From contig ONMF01000002.1 of the NCBI GenBank assembly GCA_900318865.1, positions 1-64,000 of the forward strand: DNA of 64,000 nucleotides. The letters are read 5' to 3'. The translations under genes and the position numbers were made by a program. Within the stretch, counting starts at the first letter, position 1. Each line of letters begins with the position of its first letter. Of this stretch, positions 42,643-50,970 are shown one piece after another. This DNA comes from an uncultured Prevotellaceae bacterium. GTDB taxonomy: Bacteria; Bacteroidota; Bacteroidia; Bacteroidales; Muribaculaceae. The notes under the pieces were generated by a model that worked only from the letters and a program-made list of their open reading frames with translations, did not search any database and was not told the origin of the DNA.

Positions 42643-43122
42643 TTATTTCTTGATTTGTGATTTATCGATTACCACCCACACCGTGTCCACCACGCGGCCG
42701 TTACGGTTGCCATCGTTCAGATGCCTCATCACGTTGGCGAAGTCGCGGTCGAGCACTGTCACATCATCGACAAAATAGTCGGTTTCGCCACGGTTCTTGA
42801 AGAAATTTTTGAAACCCCACACAGCATGGTACTTGATTTTCACTTTCCAACCGTCGATTTGCGCCTGATAGAGCAATTTCACCAGCGAGTCCTGGTCGTT
42901 TCGGTCGTTGTCGAAGGAGAATTGGAATGGCTCGCCGCCGGTGTTCATACCGGTCTGCGTCATGTTCAGTCGGCCTTCCCATGAATCCCAGATCACGCCC
43001 TTACTGGCAAACTCGATGAGCGTGCCCACCTTTTCACCATTGGAGTAATTCTCTTTGCAGCCGGTGAGTGCCACGAGCACCACCAGCCCCGCCATCACAA
43101 GATGACTGATAGGATGTTTCAT
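42643..43122 (-). CDS. Lipoprotein of unknown function
   Basis: The product is 159 aa. The signal peptide ends in VALTGC (lipobox). The mature region has VGTLIEFASKGVIWDSWEGRL, EPFQFSFDNDRNDQDSLVKLL and IKYHAVWGFKNFFKNRGETD, a pattern seen in small Bacteroidetes lipoproteins annotated only as hypothetical. Its ATG overlaps the stop of the GH3-lactamase gene by 4 nt (ATGA), so it is translated from that mRNA and probably sits in the same envelope compartment. No active-site motif was seen. Confidence 0.8.
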   Translation of the reverse strand: MKHPISHLVMAGLVVLVALTGCKENYSNGEKVGTLIEFASKGVIWDSWEGRLNMTQTGMNTGGEPFQFSFDNDRNDQDSLVKLLYQAQIDGWKVKIKYHAVWGFKNFFKNRGETDYFVDDVTVLDRDFANVMRHLNDGNRNGRVVDTVWVVIDKSQIKK

Positions 43123-46100
43123 TTTTCGATATTTTGATAGATAAGTGACTGAATGTGGCTGCGGGCGCTCACGCGGCTGAACGCCGGGTTGTTGCGCGAC
43201 GGGCTCACGCGGTTGCTCAGGAAGATGTAGAACATGTCATTCTTGGGGTCAACCCAGAAGCATGTGCCCGTGAAACCGGTGTGACCATAGGTCTCGGCCG
43301 TGGCCTCGGCACAGGTGTTCGAGGCATCGGGATTACCCACCACGGGCTTGTCGTAGCCCAAGCCGCGGTGGCTGTTGGGGCTCTTCTGCGTGGTGAACAC
43401 ATCCACGGTCGACGGCTTATAAAAGCGCACGTCGCCATAGGTGCCGCCATTGAGCCACATCTGCAGCAGTTTTGCCAGGTCGTTGGCCGACGAGAACAAG
43501 CCGGCATTGCCCTGCACACCGCCCGAGAAGGCGGCCAGTTCATCGTGGACATAGCCATGAATGTGCTGCCGACGAAGATAGGTGTCGACCTCGGTATAGG
43601 CAATCTGGTCACGGGAGAACTTCGACAGTGGCCTGTAAAGCGTGTGATAGGCACCCAGGGGAGCAAAGATGTAGCTGTTCACAAAATAATTGAGCGGAGC
43701 ATGGGTGATGCGTTGCACGGCATCGGCCAGCAGGCAGAAATTCAAGCAGCTGTAGAGATATTTCTTGCTGCCCAGGTCGGCATGATAGATGCGCTGCATG
43801 ATGGAATCGTAAGTCACTCGGCCTCCCCAAATGCCGTCGGCAATGGCCACATTGAACTGCTCGGTCTGGCTGCGCGACAAAATGTCGGTGCGCAGGCGGG
43901 CATCGTCGTGTCCATAGGCGCCGTTCATGATTTTGATGTTGTGCTGCGCATCGGGCTTGCCCACAATGAGCGGACCGCTGTAGGTGGCGGTGTCCATCAT
44001 CATCTGCCACATACTCAGTGAGGGCGGCATGCCGGTTTCATGATACAGCAGGTCGCGATAGGTGATATCTTCCTTGTCGGTGCCGCGCAGGTCGGTGATG
44101 ACGTCGCTGGCTTTGTCGTCAAGGCGGAATTTGCCGTCGTCGTACACTTTCATCAGTGCACTCAGGGTGCCGGTGGCTTTCGACACTGAGGCCAGGCCAA
44201 AGAGTGTGTTGTCATCGACAGGCACTCCTGTGCCATAGGCCGTCTCGCCGTAGGCTCGCTTGCAGATGACCTTGCCGTGGCGCCCAATCACCACCTGGCA
44301 ACCGGGAAACGCATGCTCGCGAAGGGCCACCCGGGCCACCGAGTCGACCTGGGCAAGCAAGCGGTTGTTCACGCCCACCTCGGCGGGCACAGTGTAACCC
44401 AGTCGCGTGGCCTCATAATGGATGCCATGGCCGGCAGGATATTTTTTCTGGCCGTTGACCGTGAGTGAAATGGGCAGGCACCCCTGGGCTGCATTGCCGC
44501 CGAAGATGGTCTGCACGGCATAGTCTTGAGCCTCCTCACCGGTTTCATAAGTGAGCACCACGCCCTTTACATTAGATTGCCCGATTGCTTCGGAATAATT
44601 AGCTATCTCGTAGGGCTTGCAAAGGACGGCAAGCACCACATTTTTGCACTTTTTCGACAATGTTCCGATGCTTGCCTGGGTCGATGCATCGTTCCCATAG
44701 GCCTCCAGAATGACGGTATTGAAACGGCCTGCATTGAGCATGTCGGCCAAGGCCTCGACATCGTCGCCCGGTTTGCAGTCGAAGGCGGTGACCTCGGCAT
44801 AGTCATCGGCACGGTCACAGAACATCGACTTCAGGCCTTCCCCGTCGCCCACGGTCACCACTGCGATGCGGCGGCTCTGCAGGTTGTGGATGGGAAGCAC
44901 ATGGTCATCATTTTTTATCACGGTTATCGAGCCGGCGGTGAGCTGACGGTGAAGCACAGCCGAGCCGGCCGACTTCAAATCGCTCTCCAGATTGTTGGTG
45001 TCGACATGTTGCGGCTCGGTCAGCCCCAACACATATTTATAACACAGCAGTTTGTGGCAACGCTCGTCAATGTCTTTCTGCTTGAGCGTGCCCGCGGCAA
45101 TGGCGGCCTTGATGGCTTCCACCTCGCTCTCCACCTGGTCGGGCATGAGCAGCACATCATTGCCGGCAAGCAGGGCGTTGACGCACACCGACCCCTTGAG
45201 CAGCTGGGTGGCGCCCTTCATGCCAAGGGCATCGGTAATGACCAGCCCCTTGAAATGCAATTTGTTCTTGAGCAAGTCGCGCACGCATCGAGCCGACAGC
45301 GTAGTCGGGCCCTGCGTGGGGTCGATGGCGGGGACATAGAGATGGGCGGTGAGAATGCCCGAGAAACCCGCATCGATAAATTTCCTGAAGGGAACCAGTT
45401 CGCAGGTGTTGAGTTCCTCCATCTTCTTGTTGATGGTGGGAAGCACCTTGTGAGAATCCTCGGTCGACGAACCGTGGCCCGGGAAATGCTTACCCACGGC
45501 TATCACGCCGCCGTCCTCCAGGCCTCGGGCGTAAGCTATACCGTGTGTCGACACCATTTCAGGGCTCTCGCCGAACGAGCGGGTGCCGATGACGGGATTC
45601 AGCGGGTTGTCGTTCACATCGAGCACCGGCGCAAAATTCACGCGCAGGCCCAGACGGCGACACTGGCGCGCTATCTCGCGCCCGTAATTGTAGAGCAGGC
45701 GCTCGTCGGTGATGGCTCCCAGCGTGAGATTGCGCTGATATTTGGGCATTCCCTCCACGCGCATGGCAATGCCCCACTCGCCGTCCATGGTCAGCAGCAG
45801 CGGGATGCGGGCAAGCGACTGAGCGTAGTTGGTGATGGTCACCTGCTCATGAAGGGTGCTCTCGTTATAGATAAGACCGCCCACTTTGTTGTCGGCCACA
45901 TATTTCTTGACGCGCGCACGCGTGGCGTCGTCGTCTCGCGGGTCGATGGCCATGACAAATAGCTGTGCGATGCGCTCATCCTGGCTCATCGACTTCATCG
46001 TGGCCGACACCCACTTCTCCATCTCTGCCTTGTTCACTGTGTTAAACAGTGTGGGCATGGCTTGCGTGCCGCGGCGGGCGCTGACGTTCAGCACCAGGGC

Positions 46101-46139
46101 ACACAGCATCAGGGTCACAAGTGTTCTGTTGATTCTCAT
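43119..46139 (-). CDS. GH3 beta-N-acetylhexosaminidase fused to a beta-lactamase-like domain
   Basis: A 1006-aa exported protein from ATG 46139. Residues 30-570 are a glycoside hydrolase 3: VGGLIYNESTLH, NFAPVLDVNDNPLNPVIGTRS, the NagZ signature KHFPGHGSSTEDSH and nucleophile region GLVITDALGMKGA. From about 590 on is a class C beta-lactamase/DD-peptidase fold: TLFGLASVSKATGTLSAL with SxxK, YSCLNFCLL in the YxN position (Cys in place of the usual Asn or Asp), and GHTGFTG for KTG. The fusion is known in Bacteroidetes and should act on peptidoglycan fragments. The Cys replacement may alter the second activity. It starts 63 nt after the nucleotidase gene. Confidence 0.93.
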   Translation of the reverse strand: MRINRTLVTLMLCALVLNVSARRGTQAMPTLFNTVNKAEMEKWVSATMKSMSQDERIAQLFVMAIDPRDDDATRARVKKYVADNKVGGLIYNESTLHEQVTITNYAQSLARIPLLLTMDGEWGIAMRVEGMPKYQRNLTLGAITDERLLYNYGREIARQCRRLGLRVNFAPVLDVNDNPLNPVIGTRSFGESPEMVSTHGIAYARGLEDGGVIAVGKHFPGHGSSTEDSHKVLPTINKKMEELNTCELVPFRKFIDAGFSGILTAHLYVPAIDPTQGPTTLSARCVRDLLKNKLHFKGLVITDALGMKGATQLLKGSVCVNALLAGNDVLLMPDQVESEVEAIKAAIAAGTLKQKDIDERCHKLLCYKYVLGLTEPQHVDTNNLESDLKSAGSAVLHRQLTAGSITVIKNDDHVLPIHNLQSRRIAVVTVGDGEGLKSMFCDRADDYAEVTAFDCKPGDDVEALADMLNAGRFNTVILEAYGNDASTQASIGTLSKKCKNVVLAVLCKPYEIANYSEAIGQSNVKGVVLTYETGEEAQDYAVQTIFGGNAAQGCLPISLTVNGQKKYPAGHGIHYEATRLGYTVPAEVGVNNRLLAQVDSVARVALREHAFPGCQVVIGRHGKVICKRAYGETAYGTGVPVDDNTLFGLASVSKATGTLSALMKVYDDGKFRLDDKASDVITDLRGTDKEDITYRDLLYHETGMPPSLSMWQMMMDTATYSGPLIVGKPDAQHNIKIMNGAYGHDDARLRTDILSRSQTEQFNVAIADGIWGGRVTYDSIMQRIYHADLGSKKYLYSCLNFCLLADAVQRITHAPLNYFVNSYIFAPLGAYHTLYRPLSKFSRDQIAYTEVDTYLRRQHIHGYVHDELAAFSGGVQGNAGLFSSANDLAKLLQMWLNGGTYGDVRFYKPSTVDVFTTQKSPNSHRGLGYDKPVVGNPDASNTCAEATAETYGHTGFTGTCFWVDPKNDMFYIFLSNRVSPSRNNPAFSRVSARSHIQSLIYQNIEK

Positions 46140-46202
46140 GAACTTAAAGTTTTTAATCATTTGTTCGTATATAACATCTAACTTCTATTCTCCATCCGTA
46201 TG

Positions 46203-47723
46203 TCATTTCTTGACCATGCGCACTTCGTCGGTCGAATCAATCTTCTTGCCGGCAGCACTGAGCGCGCGCACATAATTGATGATGTGCTTGCCATATTTCT
46301 CTTCGTCCACAAACAAGCGCTTGCCCTGGGTGAAAGGAACCATGTAGTCGCCACCGTTGGCCAGATAGTCAATGGTCACCACTTTGTAGGTGCGTTCGGG
46401 CTTGATTTTTTTGCCCTTCACCTTGGCTTGGGTTATCTGGCCCTTGTCATTGAACGTTGCACGCAGTTCTTTGCTCACGGCGTCGCCGCCACGGCCGGCC
46501 ATCACTTGCAAGGCATCAAGCAGCTGCTGGCCGGTGAGTTCCAGCACCACAAAGCGGTTGTCGAAGGGAAACATCGAGTCAAGAAGTCCCTCGGTCACCA
46601 CACCCTGGGGCATGTCGGTGCGGATGCCACCCTTGTTCATAATGGCCAGGTCCACGCCCTTCACGCCGCTGATGGTCTCAATGATAGCCATGGTGACATC
46701 GCTCACCCAGTTCTGCGACGTGGCACTGGAGTTCTTCCATGAACGAACGCTCTCTCCCACGGGGCTGTTCATCAGCGAGTCGACACCATGGCGATACTGG
46801 TCGAGCCAGCTGTTCATGGCCGTATAACGGCCGGCGGCTTCGTCCCACGATGCGTCGACGGCGATGTGCCGATAGTCTACAGCTCCCGTTTCCAAATCCA
46901 GGTCGTAGACGGCCACTATCTTGCCGCTCTTGCCGTTCTGACCCACGGTGATGGGTTTGCCGTCGGCGTTCCCGATTTGGCAATACGCGGTGCCGGGTTT
47001 GAGCACGGTGTGCGAGTGCCCTCCCACTACCAGGTCGATGTAATGGCTTGATGCAATAATTGTGCTATCGTTGGGGTCGCCGGGCTTATAGGAGTCGTAA
47101 CCAATGTGCGACACCATCACGGCGTAGTCCACCTTTTGCACTTCCTTCAAGTAGCGGGCAGTGGCATCGGCCACCTCTTCGCTCGGCAGATAGCGCATGC
47201 CGAGAAAGTTCTTATCGGCAATCAGACCTTGCGGCTGCACGTTGATTCCGAAAAAGCCCACGCGCTTGTCGCCGTAAGCCTTGATGATATAGGGCTGGAA
47301 AAGCCCCTCGAGCTTCGTGCCGCTCAGGTCATAGTTTGCACTCAATTTGGCAGCCTTGATATGCTTATAATAATGAGCAATGCTGTCGAGACCGTTATCA
47401 AACTCATGGTTTCCCAAGATGATGATATCGTAGCCCAGCGAATCCATGGCGGCATACTCCACTTCACCGCCATACAGGGAGAAAAACACGGTGCCCTGAA
47501 CAGCGTCGCCGGCATGAACGGTGACAGTGTTCTTGTTCTCACGGCGCAACTGATCGTAAATGGCGCGACGGCGAAGCAGGCCGCCTTTGCCGTCCGACGC
47601 GGGCTCAATCTGGCTATGGGTGTCGTTCACAGCGATAATGGTCACATGCTCGGCTTGAGCCATGGGAAACAATGTGGCAGCAGTCAACACAGCCAGCATG
47701 GATTTCTTTACTCGATGATTCAT
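46203..47723 (-). CDS. Exported 5'-nucleotidase / UshA-like metallophosphatase
   Basis: The product is 506 aa from ATG 47723 (MNHRVKKSMLAVLTAATLF). The signal peptide ends at AQAEH. The metallophosphatase core has IIAVNDTHSQIEP, VHAGDAVQGTVFFSLYG, IIILGNHEFDNGLDS, and VVGGHSHTVLK, which give the two-metal site. The C-terminal 5'-nucleotidase domain has NKGGIRTDMPQGVVTEG and NRFVVLELTGQQLLDAL. It should hydrolyse nucleotides or UDP-sugars in the periplasm for salvage. It is the first gene of the envelope operon (47723 down to 38912). No consensus promoter box was found upstream. Confidence 0.95.
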   Translation of the reverse strand: MNHRVKKSMLAVLTAATLFPMAQAEHVTIIAVNDTHSQIEPASDGKGGLLRRRAIYDQLRRENKNTVTVHAGDAVQGTVFFSLYGGEVEYAAMDSLGYDIIILGNHEFDNGLDSIAHYYKHIKAAKLSANYDLSGTKLEGLFQPYIIKAYGDKRVGFFGINVQPQGLIADKNFLGMRYLPSEEVADATARYLKEVQKVDYAVMVSHIGYDSYKPGDPNDSTIIASSHYIDLVVGGHSHTVLKPGTAYCQIGNADGKPITVGQNGKSGKIVAVYDLDLETGAVDYRHIAVDASWDEAAGRYTAMNSWLDQYRHGVDSLMNSPVGESVRSWKNSSATSQNWVSDVTMAIIETISGVKGVDLAIMNKGGIRTDMPQGVVTEGLLDSMFPFDNRFVVLELTGQQLLDALQVMAGRGGDAVSKELRATFNDKGQITQAKVKGKKIKPERTYKVVTIDYLANGGDYMVPFTQGKRLFVDEEKYGKHIINYVRALSAAGKKIDSTDEVRMVKK

Positions 47724-47931
47724 CTCGGTAACTTTTTTATGGGTTTGTAACAATGCTTTTTCTTCAAACTACGAAATTACGAATAATTTGACAACCCACC
47801 AAGCAAAACCCCGCAATTTTTCTTATCCCGCCATTTTAAGTGAGCGCCACATCAGTGGTGGATGATTGACGTTTTATTTTTACGACTTCGAATTTTTCGG
47901 GCAATTAGGGTTAAATTTACAAAAATTGTAG

Positions 47932-47939
47932 TAACTTTG
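47932..47939 (+). promoter_or_regulatory. -7 box for the PI-PLC gene
   Basis: TAACTTTG matches TAnnTTTG; no clean -33 TTTG is present. The leader to the ATG at 48016 would be about 72 nt. Confidence 0.5.
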
Positions 47940-48015
47940 TAAAAATTATACATCTTTGAAAGCAATTTCACGCATTTTGAATGACAGTTTCACATTATTA
48001 AACATTCAACAGTAA

Positions 48016-49266
48016 ATGAAAATCAATTTTAAACCCAAAAAATGGAGTAGCTCCGTTTTCCTGACTATCGCAATGCTCGGCGTCGCTACGCTGAGCGGTT
48101 GCGAAGAGAAAAACGGAGAGCCGTACTACGACGACAAGTCGCTGGACGACCCCTACCTTTTCTCAGAAGGGTATCAAGACCAAATCCAGTACCCCTACGA
48201 ACTGGCCACGCCACTTACCGACTGGCTGTCGCTCGTGCGCGACGATGCAAGGGTGTGCAAGCTCAGTATTCCCGGCACCCACGACACCATGACCGGCATG
48301 GGCTTCTACACACCGGTTGTCAAGTATTTCTCCAACATCATGGCTATCAGCCAGGTGTCCACCTTCTCCGAGCAGATGTCGTGCGGCATTCGTTTCTTCG
48401 ACTTCCGCCCCGTGGTGGCTATCGACACACTTGCCCAGAAGCCCGAAGACAGGCAAATCCTGCGCTTGGCGCACGGATTCACCGAGGTGAATGTGTCGCT
48501 CGAGCAGTCTATCGACTGGATGCAGCAGTTCCTCAAGTCGCATCCCTCGGAGTTCTTCATCGTGAAAATTCAGGCCGACAATGGCATGGAAAGCCAGCAA
48601 AACTGGACCAAACTACTGGGTAAGGTCCTCTCCTTGCACAAGTACAAGGGACTTTTTGTCGAAAGTTGGCATCCCGACATCACTGTGGGCGAGATGCGTG
48701 GCAAGATTCTGTGGCTCAGCCGCTACGACTTGCGTCCCTACAACCCCTCGTTCCACTATCCTGTCGCCTACTGTGACTGGCCCGACGAGGACCCCGACGT
48801 CGACGAGCAAATCCACCCCGAGCAGCAGCGCAGTTGCGCCATCTACAACATGGAGGACCCCAGCATCAAAGCCACCCTTTACAAGCAAGACTACTACAAG
48901 ACCACAAGCGAGAAACGCATGGCCACCAAAATCTCTACCGTGCTCGACATGATGAAGAGCGCACGAGAGGCTACCGCCAGCAACGAGAACATCTGGATTG
49001 TGAACCACTGCTCGGCTTACACTGAGGTTTCGGCTCGAGGATATATCACCAACGCATCGAACCTGCACCCCAAAGTCATCGAAAACTTACTTGCCAACGA
49101 AGGAACAGTGGGCATTATGCCCATCGACATGTCGTGCCACGACTATGTGCACTGCATCATCAACGGCGGCACGCCCTACACCAGCGACTACCTCTACGGC
49201 TTCTATCCACGCAGTCAGTCTCTGACCAACCTGCTCGTGATGTCGAACAAGAATTTTTTTAAATAA
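48016..49266 (+). CDS. Phosphatidylinositol-specific phospholipase C-like lipoprotein
   Basis: The product is 416 aa. The signal peptide ends in a lipobox (ATLSGC, Cys about 29). The catalytic X-domain has KLSIPGTHDTMTGMG with the general-base His, MSCGIRFFDFRPVV, and LRLAHGFTEVN with the second His, plus SEFFIVKIQADNG and RGKILWLSRYD in the later strands. Bacterial PI-PLCs cut phosphatidylinositol or GPI anchors; in a gut symbiont the target could be host or bacterial inositol lipids (inference). The next gene (49288) encodes a barrel protein, 21 nt downstream, in the same transcript. Confidence 0.9.
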   Translation: MKINFKPKKWSSSVFLTIAMLGVATLSGCEEKNGEPYYDDKSLDDPYLFSEGYQDQIQYPYELATPLTDWLSLVRDDARVCKLSIPGTHDTMTGMGFYTPVVKYFSNIMAISQVSTFSEQMSCGIRFFDFRPVVAIDTLAQKPEDRQILRLAHGFTEVNVSLEQSIDWMQQFLKSHPSEFFIVKIQADNGMESQQNWTKLLGKVLSLHKYKGLFVESWHPDITVGEMRGKILWLSRYDLRPYNPSFHYPVAYCDWPDEDPDVDEQIHPEQQRSCAIYNMEDPSIKATLYKQDYYKTTSEKRMATKISTVLDMMKSAREATASNENIWIVNHCSAYTEVSARGYITNASNLHPKVIENLLANEGTVGIMPIDMSCHDYVHCIINGGTPYTSDYLYGFYPRSQSLTNLLVMSNKNFFK

Positions 49267-49287
49267 TCAACATGCTCTGATATCATT

Positions 49288-50151
49288 ATGAAACAATATA
49301 GACATTATTTATCTCAGTTTTGCCGGGCTCTGGCGGTGGTTGCGACAATTGCACTCTTGACTCCTGCCACAGCTGCACAGGACAGCAAGAGTCTGAAACT
49401 ACACAGCGAAAACGGCATGTTGAACCACCTCGCCGTGGGACTCCAGACGGGCTTGGGGGGCTTCGGCGTTGATGTCGCTATGCCCTTGCACCGCATCGTC
49501 ACCGTGCGCGCCGGCATCGTGGGCAATGCCATGGGCGACATCAAGTTCAAGGCCATCAACACCGCAACCAACATCACACAGATGCAACTTGTGGAGGACG
49601 ATGCCATCAAGCAGGCCAAGATGACCGACAAGGTGGAACTTGCCATCAAGCCGCGCTTCTGGAACGCTTTCATCATGGCCGAGGTGCACCCATTCCCCAC
49701 ACCATTCTATTTTGCCGCAGGGCTCTTCGCCGGGAACCGCACCTTCCTGCACTTCCGCAACACCAACGACGGGGCGCTGCAACCGCTCTACGATGCCAAT
49801 CAAAAGGTGGAAGACTACAACCAACTTTACCACACCAATTATCCGCCGGTGGGACTCAAGTTTGGCGACTACGTGTTCACTGCCGATGAGAACTACAACA
49901 TCGACGTAAAGATGAGGACATGGGCCGTGAAACCCTATCTGGGCATCGGTTTCGGGCAAAGCATGGCACGCCACCACCGCTTGAGCTTCGCGGTCGATGC
50001 CGGCCTCATGTTCTGGGGCTCACCGCAATTTGTGCTCAACAACGGCAAGAAAATCAAATCGAGCTCGAAGGAATCGGGTATCACGCACTTCATCTCATGG
50101 TTCAGCGCCTACCCCATGATTCAATTGCGTCTCGCCTACAAGATTTTCTGA
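49288..50151 (+). CDS. Outer-membrane barrel protein co-transcribed with PI-PLC
   Basis: The product is 287 aa with a signal peptide (LAVVATIALLTPATAAQ). The strands LAVGLQTGLGGFGVDVAM, VTVRAGIVGNAMG, FYFAAGLFAGNR, KPYLGIGFGQSM and LSFAVDAGLMFWG alternate with polar turns, and the end YPMIQLRLAYKIF is a typical outer-membrane terminus. No named family was recognised, but the pairing with a lipid-cleaving lipoprotein suggests it works in the same surface process. A perfect terminator follows. Confidence 0.8.
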   Translation: MKQYRHYLSQFCRALAVVATIALLTPATAAQDSKSLKLHSENGMLNHLAVGLQTGLGGFGVDVAMPLHRIVTVRAGIVGNAMGDIKFKAINTATNITQMQLVEDDAIKQAKMTDKVELAIKPRFWNAFIMAEVHPFPTPFYFAAGLFAGNRTFLHFRNTNDGALQPLYDANQKVEDYNQLYHTNYPPVGLKFGDYVFTADENYNIDVKMRTWAVKPYLGIGFGQSMARHHRLSFAVDAGLMFWGSPQFVLNNGKKIKSSSKESGITHFISWFSAYPMIQLRLAYKIF

Positions 50152-50179
50152 CCTGCCACACCTGGTTTTATACAGAACA

Positions 50180-50205
50180 GGGTGTGCCGGAATTCCGGCA
50201 CACCC
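50180..50205 (+). terminator. Intrinsic terminator after the barrel gene
   Basis: Perfect 26-bp palindrome with arms GGGTGTGCCGG and CCGGCACACCC around AATT, followed by TCTTTCT. Confidence 0.85.
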
Positions 50206-50349
50206 TCTTTCTATATCCATATCATCACGAAGCAACAATGGCCACATCGGCACGACGAAGTGGTGGCCGGCAACGCCGCCCCCGACAATTTTTTTCGCTG
50301 ATAACCGTTAGCCTTCGCAAGCAAAACTATAGGCCGGCAACCGATTTCT

Positions 50350-50751
50350 TCAGAATCCTTCCTTTATGTAGCCCTTGCCTTTACACGTGCGACAAGTTGC
50401 AAGTTCTATGTCAACTTCCGCTATGTTTTCGTCTTTTGTTCCTCCACAGGTGGGACACACAATGACCGGGCGCAGGTATTTTTGAGAAACCCAACCGTCT
50501 CTTTCGTCACCGCCCCACTCCAATGGCCCGTTAACAAGGCAAAAGCCATTCTTCTTCTGGCCACGATCCAACACAACGTCGCCTTTTGACATCTGGCGCT
50601 TGTGGCCATCGCCCCGATCCATAACGGGATAATTGATTCCTGCCCCTGTGCGAATGTTCACACGATTGCCCGTGCACACATAGCCTTTCTGCTGTGCATT
50701 GGCAGTCATGATTGTACACAGCGCAATCAATAAGAATGTCAGTTTGTTCAT
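50350..50751 (-). CDS. Exported SH3b protein with DnaJ-like zinc knuckles
   Basis: The product is 133 aa with a signal peptide (MNKLTFLLIALCTIMTANAQ). The bacterial SH3 domain is VCTGNRVNIRTGAGINYPVM, then WVSQKYLRP. After it come two zinc-knuckle-like motifs CPTCGGTKDE and CRTCKGKGYI, of the CxxCxGxG type found in DnaJ. The pair SH3b plus DnaJ-type zinc finger is unusual in an exported protein; SH3b domains usually bind cell-wall peptide. TATATTTG (50811-50804) is its likely -7 box. Confidence 0.8.
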   Translation of the reverse strand: MNKLTFLLIALCTIMTANAQQKGYVCTGNRVNIRTGAGINYPVMDRGDGHKRQMSKGDVVLDRGQKKNGFCLVNGPLEWGGDERDGWVSQKYLRPVIVCPTCGGTKDENIAEVDIELATCRTCKGKGYIKEGF

Positions 50752-50907
50752 CGTTATTTGTTATTTAATGGAAATATAGCATTTGTCAACTTCAAAATAA
50801 TTGCAAATATAAGCATTATTCTTCACATCAATCCACTTTTGCGCCAAAAACGCATCGGTAGCAACACCATGAAAGCAAAGTGCCACAGCTCCACACCGAT
50901 GGTGACG

Positions 50908-50938
50908 TTTGCCAAATGCCGATTTTTTTGTATTTTTG
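50908..50938 (+). promoter_or_regulatory. Promoter of the RelA/SpoT-domain gene
   Basis: TTTG (50908-50911), 19 bp, TATTTTTG (50931-50938). It predicts a start near 50943, so the ATG at 50971, not an earlier in-frame codon at 50758, is the translation start. Confidence 0.8.
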
Positions 50939-50970
50939 TGTCTTCAACCTTAATCAATGCCTTCCATTGC

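Noticed and set aside
50758..50970. Start of the RelA/SpoT-domain gene at 50758
   Set aside because: A consensus promoter lies at 50908-50938, inside that extension, so the ATG at 50971 is the start.
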